In this document: positions 10,525 through 20,817 of the stretch, one piece after another
Numbering within the stretch: the first letter of the stretch is position 1
How the letters are laid out: each line of letters starts with the position of its first letter
Assembly: GCA_037447655.1 (NCBI GenBank)
Contig: JBBHKE010002729.1
Span: forward strand, 330,346-394,345
DNA length: 64,000 nt
Source of the DNA: Zygnema cylindricum
Taxonomy: Eukaryota; Streptophyta; Zygnematophyceae; Zygnematales; Zygnemataceae
Direction: 5' to 3'
The notes under the pieces: generated by a model
Told to the model about the DNA's origin: nothing
The model's database searches: none
The model's input: the letters and a program-made list of their open reading frames with translations, nothing else
Program-made: the position numbers and the translations under genes

Positions 10525-12236
10525 TTAGTACTAACTACAACAATACGGCGGCATAACACTTCATTCTCCGCCATCTTACTCAAGGACTTTCATCTCCTTT
10601 CGCAGGTGGAAAGGGCATCCAATTTGTGGATTGTCCTCATAGAGATGTATCTGAGTGGTAGTATTCAGCAACAACATTTGGCTGATTAAAAGAAAGATGC
10701 ATATGCATACAAAGGGAGGAAAATGCTAGACTTTTGTAATGAGCTTGCAACCCTTTTCATGAAACTAGAGACTGTTGGTCACGTCGAAACAGAAAAGATG
10801 ACGGTTAACTTCCTGCTCATAAAGTTAGCCGATGACTATGAAAACATAGTTAACCGTGTGGAAGATTTGCTCGACTCTAAGTGAATTTGGAATTCTGTGG
10901 TAAGGATGATTCTCATTGAGAGAATACAATAGAGATGTGGAGGCGAGGGAAGAGAGGACAAGCTTTGGCAACAAGAACTGATTTGAGGAGCAAGGATCGT
11001 AGATAAATCAGTAGGAAACTATAGAGGAGGAGGACAAAAAACTTTGTCAAATGAATCTGGACCGAGGGTCTTAAAGGGGTTATGTCACTTTTTCAACAAA
11101 TCAGAACACTATATGGCAGAATGTAATAAGCTAATCGAACTTCGGTTAAAAGAAGGGCAAACAAATGGACCCCCGAGAGGAAAGAAAAAGGCCCTTGTGA
11201 CACAGGTACATGAGGCGGAATCCGAGGACGAGGACAATGAGCTCCAATTGGATGAGGAGTTGGAGGCGAAAAACGAGGTCGAAATTCCACGAAAGCAAAA
11301 ATGTACTTTTAGTGGATTTAAAGGTGAAGCAAGCTAGATTGTAGATTCAGGTGCCTCCATGCACATATGTTAAGATAAACACCTGTTCACTATGATAAGA
11401 AATATTCCCACCGTAGAGATAGAGTATGGGGATGGGAGGATAGTCATTGCTACTCTTGTAGGATCGGTATATCAAAAGTATAAGTAGAAGGAAAGACATC
11501 CATAGTTATATTCTCTGATGTATTGTTTATTCCGGAGCTGAACAAAAACCTCATCTCTACATCTATATTATATGATAATGGTTTTGATACTACCACTAGG
11601 AAAGGCGTCTTTAATGCTAGTTTTGAGGAGGAATTTTATTTCACTGCTGAAAAAGGTAGCCAAAGTGATGTTTAGCCAAAAGGATGTTTAAGCTGATTTT
11701 AAGCAAAGGAAACAAGAAAATTTATTATGTTGGTGTTCATGATACAATGTTGTGGCATAAGAGGCTTAGGCATGTGAATCTAGATTTGTTAAGAGAGATG
11801 AAAAAAAATGGGAGTAGTGGACTGGATTCAGTTCAATGAGAGTGAGAATCTAGGTGATTGTAATGGATTTGCTCAAGGTAAAGCACACAGGTCACCCTTC
11901 CCAAAAATTGCCACCTATAAAAGAGAAAAGATTCTAGATTTAGTACACACAGATATTTGGGGACCGCCCAAAGTGCCTTTACTGGGGGAAGATATTTATG
12001 ATGACTATCACCGATGATTGGTCTCGTTATTCCACGGTGAATTTTTAGAAAAATAAGTCAGAGGCTTAGGAATGTTTTAGACAATATAAGGCATGGAGTG
12101 AAAAACTCCATGAAACCCCAATCAATAAAGTAAAGAGTGACAATGGTGTAGAGTATACCTCTAACCAGTTTGAGGATTTTCTGAGGGACGATGGAGTACA
12201 ACACAAAAATTCAGTTCAAAAAAACGCGGAACAAAA
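10525..12236 (+). pseudogene. Host copia element: gag end, protease, integrase remnants
   Basis: Gag resumes after the target-site duplication with an HFILRHLTQ-type stretch, then a zinc knuckle (about 11085) whose second cysteine is phenylalanine (CHFFNKSEHYMAEC). An intact-looking protease motif DSGASMHIC follows at about 11345. The integrase HHCC region lies at about 11757-11880, DLVHTDIW at about 11938, and an SDNGVEY-like aspartate at about 12140. Multiple stops and frameshifts are present. It ends at about 12236 within the integrase core, with no RT. Confidence 0.75.
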
Positions 12237-13594
12237 TGTTGTCCATAGCCTATTTCAGCCATGGATTACTCAAGGAAAACACCCACAGACTACCCCAAAA
12301 CAGTTGTGTTTAAGACAACATAGATTACTCCACAATATATAAAAGCACCTCAAACTGCTCCAGTATGTAGAATGTACTCAACACTATAACCTCCCAAAGG
12401 TAGAGCCTGATCCACAAATGAATTTAAAAGATATGAGCTCCAAAGTTTCCTAAAAACTTCTGACAGCTTATCAAACAAACCAAGTAAATCTCTCACACAA
12501 TTCTACAAAAACAGCAGAACAAAATGAAACTACACAACCATATAGTTTCTATATCCTAAAACATCCACACAAAGTTTCATATCAAGATATCAATCAGAGT
12601 GATCACACTGACAGGTCAAAGATGCAAAAAAACAGTCTGCCATTACTTTGATAAACTCAGCTGATACTAAAAAATAAATTAAGTCCTACATTTTATGCTT
12701 ACATAGCTATCTACTGAGCCTTGCACTAATCAAGGTACTACACCTGTAACTAAGTACTGTACCCTAATAAAATCACTGTACGTCAACGGTACGTCTACTC
12801 TACCGGAAGTACGTCCATAACCCTAATTGTAACTTTTATCATATTTCAACAATGTAACACTAAAAACTAGATAACTACATACAAATTAATGTTGTTTCAG
12901 ATATTTACAGATAGTGGCCGTACATACATTGTGCCGCTTGCTTGGTAAGCAATTGGCGAATCTGTCCAAATTACTGTAACCGTCCGTACTAGTCAATTCT
13001 GAATTCACGGATCGTCGTAAGATGTAAAGTAAATCTTCGTGATGGACGACACGCGTCTGTTCACCCTTGGCAATCACTTGATCGCTAAGAGTGGTTTGTA
13101 AGTTCACGATGCCTTGCGGGTGCAGGCGCGTTTCAGGATAGTTGTTGATCGTTTAGAGGCTACGTGAGTGGATTGGGTTCACCTGGACCTAATTGTATTG
13201 AGCATTTGCACTGTCCACGCTTTCTATGCTTGCCATCTGGCCGTGAGTGGCCTTGTGTTTTTCTTGTTGTCTGTTTGGCGTGGAATTTTATTGTTAGATC
13301 TGGCCGTTGGTGGCCTTGGATAGAACTATTTTCTGCCTGTGGAGCTTTAGATCTGCACCTCCGGGTGTTTGTTTAGCAAGTTTCTGCCTTTATAGATCTG
13401 GCCCTTTGGCCTTGCCCACTCGTTTGCAGGGTAGAGGTTTCGGTAAAAGCGGCCTCTTGACTAGATCTGGCCATCGTGGCCTTGTTAGAGACTGTTTGAG
13501 ATTGTTGCTTATGTATGTGGTATGGTTTAGCATTTGTTACACCTCGTATAGGGCGTATCCATTAGCAAATTAGCTTGTTATCTCAGTCATTTTT
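12237..13594 (+). other. Probable LTR/leader of the gypsy-type element
   Basis: The copia integrase stops abruptly at a TGTTGTCC sequence (12237), a plausible LTR start. The next 1.36 kb has no coding signature and leads into a gypsy gag. No second LTR copy is present in the window, so LTR status is inference. Between 13225 and 13490 a motif of the form (AGA)TCTGGCC-N(3-6)-GGCCTTG recurs four times. No standard primer-binding site was identified before the gag ATG at 13595. Confidence 0.4.
13225..13490 (+). repeat. Four spaced TCTGGCC...GGCCTTG motifs
   Basis: Near-identical motifs occur at about 13226, 13298, 13393 and 13463. Each has two GGCC cores a few bases apart, so each could fold into a small stem. 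They lie in the presumed 5' LTR or untranslated leader of the gypsy-type element. They could be transcription-factor sites or RNA packaging stems. The function is unknown. Confidence 0.55.
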
Positions 13595-14890
13595 ATGCCC
13601 ACTGATTGGGAGAATCTTGACCACTCATACTGATCTACACGTAGTGGTGGAACTTTCCGTTCATCAAATTTTGATCAATTGAATTTATCAAATTTGGTTC
13701 CTTTAACGTTAAGTCCTTTAATCAAATCTAGAGCGTCTTCTACTCGTTCAGATTTAACCACTCTCTCATCTTTGTCATCCATTATTTCCACGCTATTTGT
13801 GGAAGAGGTTGATAACCAAAGGGAACCCTATTTAGATTTTCTTTCTTTTTGGTCTCCGTTAGCACCGATTCAGGCTTTGAATTTGACTAACTCGTCTCTT
13901 TTGATGGCCTCCACATCGGAGGGTACTCTTGGTAAAATTCAATTATGCTTTTCCGGAATGAAAGATACCATGAGTTTATCTCATTTTCGAAAGCTATTCA
14001 ACACCGAAATGCGAGATCTAGCTTTCCGTTATCAAGATTGATTTGACATGCGTGTCGTTTTCTCCCTTCTCGGGCGTTACCTTCACGGGTTCGCCCTTAC
14101 TTTATATTCCCGCTTGTATGATGGCATACTTGCGATGACCGAATATTCTCCACAGTTTGCTGGAATGCCTGAGGTAATAGGTCAAGCAGAAATCCCTTAT
14201 CAAGCTGTTATTCTCGAGGTCTTAGATGCGCTTGGCAATGTTCTTTGCCCAGCTGTGGCGGAGGTTCCCCAACAATATGCTATTGCAGCCCAAGCCGCCG
14301 TCCCGGCACGACCCGGGATGACTATTCCGTTACGAGACCCTCTCATCATAATGTTTAATTTGTTACAAGAGGAGTACCGCATGCAAAATCTTGACCAAGT
14401 TAAAAAATTAATGAATTTTGAGCGTAAACCGAGCGAAACTGCCCCCGCTTTACGAGCTCGCATGGAGACCTTACGGGAAGCATTACCCGATCTGATATCA
14501 GATGCCGAAGCTGTCCAGAAGTTTGTTGGACAGTTTCCTTTCCAGTCAAATAAATTTATTCAAAGCCATCTTACCCAAACATACGGTCTCCAATTTACGT
14601 TTGAACATGCAGCTCGATACGCTGTAGAATACGAGATGACGAATTGTTGGTGGGAGGCCCACAATCGACCAAAAGCCCCTCAAAGAGAACCTAACCCTTT
14701 CAATTCACCAAATCCTCGTAACTTGGGGCCGAATAATCGGCCACCAAGGGTCCCAGCTATGGGAACCCCACCAAATTAACCATCTAATCGGATTTGTTTC
14801 CGATGTGGCAAGACCGGGCATGATGCTCGGATGTGCCCGGATAGATCTGCGACCTGTACACAGTGCAAACAGACTGGCCACTTTGTGTAT
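13595..14890 (+). pseudogene. gypsy-type gag with two CCHC zinc knuckles
   Basis: One forward frame starting at ATG 13595 runs through gag. It is interrupted in frame by TGA at 13631, TGA at 14039 and TAA at 14777. The 14048-14779 section is a Retrotrans_gag-like capsid, helical, with a FVGQFPFQSNKFIQSHL-type segment. Two canonical knuckles follow: CFRCGKTGHDARMC (about 14800-14841) and CTQCKQTGHFVYRC (about 14855-14896). The interrupting stops stay in one frame, so the ancestor had a single long polyprotein. Capsid and nucleocapsid roles are by family. Confidence 0.75.
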
Positions 14891-16240
14891 CGTTGTCACA
14901 TCAAAAACCCTGAATTTTCATATCAAAATCAGATTCGAAATGGTGGCATACCGGCTAGATCTGCCAAAATAGTCCAACCTGTTAAAGAGTCAGAGAAAAA
15001 CTCTCCACCTAAAGTGTCTCGGAGAGAAAAAGAGAGAGAGGAAATGCAAACTCAAATGGCCGCTATGATCAAAGACCAATTTGCAGCCTTTATGGCTCAA
15101 ATGAAACCGCCTACTCACCTAACTGGTATGGCTCGTACAGTTGTCCATCTTCCCACGCTAGCAGGTCGAGTTTTACGAGATTCAACCATTCAAAAGCGGG
15201 CAACCACGTTTGACAAGGGGACAGTTGATCACAATCGCAAGGGTAAACAGTCTAGCACACGTCTACCATTATCATTTTCCAAAGAAACCGCGACCAATTT
15301 GCCCGAAACAGCTTCCACCATCACGGCGGAAGCACTCACTATTCTTGACCGCTCCATTCAAGACAGCCATAGGGTTAAGGAAAGATTATGCATTTTGTCT
15401 ACTATGATTTCCGATTCACCCAACCTAAAATCTACGGTGACATCCATCCCATTTGCAGCATTACTGGCTTTACAAATGAACCGTAATTTTGATGCTCTTA
15501 GGCCTATCTCTACCGACGAGCGCAATTTACTTGACCCACACATCAATTTTTTAGATAATGGGAAGGGTGCATTTTCAGTCAATGGTGTCCTACCGTCATT
15601 ACCACTTATGGACACGAGTGCAAAACCAGTTATTTTGGGGTCATCTTTTGCACTGAAACTAGGTCTGACAGCTGATAAACTTCAGTCCACTTCCACACGT
15701 TTAGTCACCTCAGCGGGAACAACCGAACCAGTTTTGGGCATTACGAAGGATCCACCCTGTTTTAGGTTTCAAAATGGTACAGAATCTGATTTTGCGGAAG
15801 TTCGTGTACACGCATTGGTCACCAAATGTAGTGATTACGTGTGTTTAGTAGGGCAAGATGTGATTTTCAGAGTAGGAGGCGACGTTGATATGTACGATCA
15901 GACTTTTTCCTACCGTCCTACCAATTATCCGGAAAAGAAAATTTGTCTCCCTCTAATTTCAGCACGCCAATCCATGCCCATTATGGCTCACGCAGCCCAA
16001 TCTGTCCCTGCTTATTCCGGTAATTCGGTAGGATTTGAAATTTTTCATTATCTTTCCGCAGAGGAAATTCTGCCCGATAGTCCTTCTTTGCCTGAAATTT
16101 TTGATAATCTAGGTTTTGTTATCGATTCTCACGAGTTCGATCACATCTACAAACACACAATTCAGATTCCTTTATCGCGGGTTCCACCTCTGCCTCTTAT
16201 TTCTATAGATCTTTCTGGATTTTTTCCCATTAATTGGAAA
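14891..16240 (+). pseudogene. gypsy-type protease region of the polyprotein
   Basis: This continues in frame from the zinc knuckles. A basic, low-complexity linker (residues rich in K, E, R near 14980-15060) is followed by a retropepsin-like fold at about 15590-15890. There the sequence MDTSAKPVILG resembles the D[ST]GA-x-VILG active site, with serine in place of the glycine. GQDVIFRVGG at about 15850 resembles the second conserved region, where LG.D and related forms are usual. There are no stops in this section. The alignment is by eye only, so the protease call is moderate. Confidence 0.55.
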
Positions 16241-17471
16241 CCAATTCAGGTAAAACCTCATCAAGATGGTCTAGTCATTTTAGACCTATTCGCAGGCATA
16301 GGTACCTCTCTACTCTCATGCCTTCGCAACGAATTACCTATCAAGCACTACTACTCAGTTGACACTGACCCTTTAGCTCGGAAAGCCCAAACACATCACT
16401 CTAATCTTTTACACGGACAATATCCACATCTTTTCCCTAAATCTGCCTTTGCTCACATGCATACAGCACTACCTCAAGATATTCGTTTGATAGGAAACCA
16501 ACACCTTCTCGATGTGGAACCAATCGATCTTCTCTTTGCCGGTTGGGAGTGTCAGGAATGTCGGTTGGGAGTGTCAGGAATGTCACGAGCAGGCAAAGGT
16601 CTCGGCTTAGCTGATCCCCGCACAAAATTATTCTTTGAATTACTTCGTATCAAGCATTTTTTGCAATCTTTCGATCGCCCATTGGGATCTATTCTGGAAA
16701 ACGTGGCAGCCTATGACGATCCTTGACCTACAGTGTTAGCTGATTACAAGCAGATAGAAGCATTAATTGGTCCTCCACTTATCATTGATGCCGCTTGTCA
16801 CAGGTCGTTAGCTCATCGGGTTCGATCTAAATGGACCAACTTGATTGATATTGGACGCCTTAGAGAAGGAAATCTTTTTGTCAAACCTCCTTTTACAGAT
16901 ATTCAGACTGCACTTCTTCCTTTTCACAAAGTCCAAACCTCTTCCTTTTCACAAAGTCCAAACCTGTCTGCAGCCTGATCACCCACCGAATTACAACATT
17001 AACGTCTCAGGCCAACCACTCAAAGTTCTCCCCACGGGTTCGATCTAAATGGACCAACTTGATTGATATTGGACGCCTTAGAGAAGGAAATATTTTTGTC
17101 AAACCTCCTTTTACAGATATTCATACTGCACTTCTTCCTTTTCACAAAGTCCAAACCTGTCTGCAGCCTGATCACCCACCGAATTACAACATTAACGTCT
17201 CAGGCCAACCACTCAAAGTTCTCCCCACTCCAAAGTTCTCCCCACTCCAGTGTCTTATCCACACTCTCACGCTTTCTCTGGTGATGGGCCCGGCCTGCTC
17301 AGAAATATTCACACAGGCGGCCTAGATGAACGTAGAGCCATAGAACGAGAACACCTTATGCATTTCCTTCCCAACACTACGGCTGCCCATGGTCTCACAG
17401 AACGACAGCGCTGCATCCTTTTAGGTCGTGTCATGGACCCTCAATCCCTCTCATTTGTCTTAGGCATCTGA
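16241..17471 (+). pseudogene. Cytosine-5 DNA methyltransferase domain within the gypsy polyprotein
   Basis: In frame with gag and protease, a C5-MTase core appears in the usual, non-permuted order. Motif I is LDLFAGIGTSLL (about 16280). Motif II has an acidic SVDTDP. Motif IV is LLFAGWECQEC (about 16530-16561), with glutamate where the proline of Pro-Cys is usual. Then come GKGLGLADPRTKLFFE, motif VI ENV at 16697-16705, a TGA stop at 16724-16726, and an IDAACHRSLAHRVRSKW stretch like the motif IX/X region of DNMT3-type enzymes. A C-terminal piece ending TERQRCILLGR lies in another frame at 17250-17471. The order excludes a DRM-type permuted enzyme. The domain would methylate cytosine in DNA. 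This copy is broken by the stop, a 22-nt repeat and a 218-bp repeat. I infer that the domain belonged to the element. Confidence 0.82.
16818..17235 (+). repeat. 218-bp tandem duplication in the methyltransferase tail
   Basis: Sequence from about 16817 (GGGTTCGATCTAAATGGACC) restarts at about 17036 with very high identity and runs to the CTCCCCAC shared at about 17030 and 17230. The first copy also carries an extra internal repeat of about 25 bp (CCTTTTCACAAAGTCCAAACCT twice, 16918-16965). Together these move the downstream coding sequence into another frame. Confidence 0.85.
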
Positions 17472-17814
17472 TTTGCAACAGGTCGTTACGCACAAACCCA
17501 TCCGTCTCAACCAGCTCAGGGGGGGGAATGCATCATCAATTTCTAAACACATACCTACACGATCTCCGGTCACCCTTAGGGGGACACCTTCTCAATTTCC
17601 CCTCTTTCCATCCCCTATAAAACCTTCTCTAGATGTCACAATCTACGATTTCTTGAACCCTAGCCACATGTCATGGTCCATTCCGGCATATACTGCTGCC
17701 CAATCTGCTCCCTCTAGTCGTATGTCAACACCTCCTCACAGGACTCCTTTCTTACTCGCAGGTGGCACCATTGGACAAACTGCTTACAGGAAACACCGGT
17801 TGGTTACTCATTAG

Positions 17815-18515
17815 GTCAGTCACTTATCGCGGATGAACAGCTAGCTTTTTCACAAGCCATGGAAGCAATGACGATTAAAGGTTCGGAATCTCCTAAATGG
17901 AAATTTGGCTCTAATCTCTCTCAATCTGAACATGATCTACTGAACGAAGCGATTCTCTAGAATATCGACGCTTTTGCTTTCTCTATGAATGATCTTGGTC
18001 GCCATACCACCTATAAAATGTCTATAGATCCGTAAGACGATCGTCCCATTTTCAAGCTGAAACACCGCTTATCTGAAACGGAATGGGAATTAGTGGATCA
18101 ACGCTGCGCTGAATTAGAGGAAGCTGGCCTTATTTATCGGTCGGATTCTACTTTTGCCGCACCCACTGTCATGCCCAGAAAAAAAGATGCCGAAGGAAAC
18201 TTTACTGATCGCAGGATGTGCGGCGATTACCGTGAACTCAATGCTAGAACGATACAAGATCGACATCCAATGCCATTGGCCGAAGAAATATTTGATCATG
18301 TAGGAGGCGCTAAATATTTCAGTATTCTGGATTTACGACAAGGCTTTAACCAGATTGAAATAGAGGAGAAGGATAGGCATAAAACCGCCTTTTGGGGTAG
18401 TGATGGTCGTTAGGAGTGGTGTGTCATGCCTTTTGGACTTAAGAACGCCCCCGCAGTTTTTCAAAAAGTAATGGATTCAGTTTTAGGTGCCCCCACACCG
18501 AATATAGTGTGGAGG
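17815..18515 (+). pseudogene. gypsy-type reverse transcriptase, 5' part only
   Basis: The frame contains typical Ty3/gypsy RT blocks: PIFKLKHRLSETEW, EEAGLIYRSDSTFAAPTV, RMCGDYRELNARTIQDRHPMP, YFSILDLRQGFNQIEIEEKD, KTAFWG and WCVMPFGLKNAPAVFQKVMD. In-frame stops occur at 17958 (TAG), 18033 (TAA) and 18411 (TAG). Similarity ends at about 18515, before the YxDD catalytic block. No RNase H, integrase or 3' LTR was found. The chromosomal sequence after 18515 is unrelated and G-rich. Confidence 0.85.
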
Positions 18516-20432
18516 ATATCCATTTGGCGATACATCGAAAGCGGAGACAGATGAGACACAAGCAGGGTAGGGAGGGGAGGAGAGGATGATAGGAGGGGCA
18601 CCGGTGGGTAAAACATTGTTAGTGTTGAGTACCAGTGGCCTCAATTATCGCCATAAACGTAAAAAAAAATCGATTTTTTTTCGCCCTTCCCCCCCCACCC
18701 CACCTCTTCTTCCTATTGCGATAACTCTATACTTTTCTGTACTTTTTATGTACTTTAGTCGTACTGCAGTACCGTACGGCCCCTCCCACCACCCCAAATT
18801 TGTTGGTCCTGGAGAAGTATATCTGCCCCCCTCACCGTTCTATAACATTTATTCGATAATATATTTAACAATATCGGATTTATATATATTAAAGCTCTAT
18901 TTTGGTACTTCACTTGCATGGAATATGGGAGAAGGGTGTGGCAAAAGGGCAGGAGGGGAGGGAAAGGGGAGGGAGAGGGGAGAAGGGAGAGGGGGGAGAA
19001 GAGAGGGGAGAGGGAAGCCCATAACCGATCAATCATACCCTTGATAGTTTTTTCTTTCTTCCAAAAAAAAACGAATCCAATTGAAGGTGAAATTTATAAA
19101 TCTAAATATAAATATGAATGTGCAATACAAATTTATACATGAATCTGAATTTATTGCACATAAATTTATGCAATAGTTATGAATCGAAAACACAACTTTA
19201 TTGGTGTAGATCTCTACTTTTCCACATATTCAAATCATTTCTCAAGTTTCAAAAACTCGATTAAATTAGGATACTATTTAAATTATTTTCCGAGTTACAA
19301 AAACTTAATTAAATTAGGATGCTATGGGTTGTTATTGCCAAATCTCATAAGAAGCACCAATTTTACAATACGAAGTAAAAAAAAAAATCTCTTTGTTTTT
19401 GTTTCATTTGCTCTCTTTTCCCTTTTTAGGTTTTTTTTAGTTGCTTCTATCTACATTCGGTTTTTCACTTTCGCTTATTCCTTTCATTTTTTGTTCCCAA
19501 TGTGTATATTTATAAAGTATTTAAATATAATAATCTAATATGTTATAAAATGGTTTACCTCCGTGCTTTCTTATTGAAGTCTTATTACTATATATGATCC
19601 AACAGGTGCTTACAGGTAATCGATGCGAAGGTGCTTTTTTAGCAAAATAACTAGTTAAAAGGAAAAAGAAAAAGGAAAAATAACAAACAAAAGTGAGTGA
19701 AAAACTGGATGGTTTTTCATTAAAATAAGAAAGAAAGTGGAAAATAAGTGATTTTAGGGAAGGTCCAGTGAGACATTGTACAAATAGTGTGTGAAAAAAA
19801 TATAAAATTTCAGAATTCCTGAGAATATTACACTTTTGTTAAGCATTCCCATCGAGAATTTCAGGCGTCGTTCTTTCTATTTTTCCTTTTTTTTTCGAAG
19901 TACTAAAATGAAGGAAAAAGGTAAACTATGTATACAGCAAAAAATACCTTAAACATTGTATGAAAATTTAACGACTTTCCATAACCCTTTTCCTCTCCCT
20001 CTTCCTCTCCCTCTCCCTCCCTCGCCCACTCCCTCTCCCTCTCCGATGTCCTTTTTTCTGTATTCCTTTTTCACCTAAGCACTAAATGAAGGAAAGCAGG
20101 GTAGACTACATAGCAAAAGCTATAGTATACACAGTACAAAAAAAAAGTGTATAGTTTAATTTCGTAATTTAAAACAATTGCACAAAATCAGTCGCTAACT
20201 TTTTAGACGACTGTGAAACAAGAAAAAACTTTTTATCAGATGGATTAATTATACAAAACTGTAACTTTTTCCTACCTTTCAATTCACCTCTCTCTATCTT
20301 TCTACTTTTGCACATGTGAAATTTATACTTAATCAGCTAATTAATTCATCACAACCATATAGCTTTATTCTACCTCTCTACCTTTTTTCCGTTTTCTGAC
20401 GCGTTTTTGATAAAGCTTATGATCATTACCTT
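18516..20432. other. Intergenic DNA, no gene seen
   Basis: A G-rich block (about 18550-19015, purine-rich on the plus strand) is followed by AT-rich DNA. An imperfect direct repeat of about 60 bp lies at about 19235-19325 (shared CAAAAAC...TTAAATTAGGAT). A pyrimidine tract of ctccct units lies at 19985-20045. Open frames here are repeat artefacts. The last 100 bp may be the 3' UTR of the SIP gene. Confidence 0.5.
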
Positions 20433-20745
20433 CTAAGATGTTTTCTTTTTGCCACTGTTCTCTTCTTCCTTAGGTTTAGTTGTCTCCTTTTCTAATTTTT
20501 CACCAGTCTTAGGCTTAATTTCTGCCGGTTTCTCCTTTGTCGCAGGTCGAATAAAATTTCCGAAAACAATAGCCGCGAGAATCGTACCGATTACGGGAGC
20601 CAACCAGTACACATAGAAATGCTCCGGATTCGAGTGCTCATTTCTCAAATACGCCCAAGCAAATGCCTGCAAGCCAACGAAAACTCAAGCATCTTGATTC
20701 AACACACATTATTTGCCCTTCACTGCCTCTCTGTCCATCTCTATC

Positions 20746-20817
<72 letters not shown>

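Larger units (their letters stand above)
3236..12236 (+). mobile_element. Host Ty1/copia element, interrupted and 3'-truncated
   Basis: A decayed copia element in two pieces. The left piece has an LTR-like block (about 3236-3855, diverged from the LTRs of the inner element) and the start of gag (3857-4208). The right piece (10520-12236) continues gag, then zinc knuckle, protease and integrase, and stops in the integrase core before the expected QNGVAER-type motif. Gag alignment runs continuously from 4208 to 10525, and both junctions carry TGATG, so the inner element at 4209-10519 is a later insertion. The outer limits are approximate. Confidence 0.6.

Noticed and set aside
14777-14779. Programmed stop-codon readthrough between gypsy gag and pol
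   Set aside because: The in-frame TAA alone would suit readthrough, but similar in-frame stops occur at 13631, 14039 and 16724, so decay explains it better.
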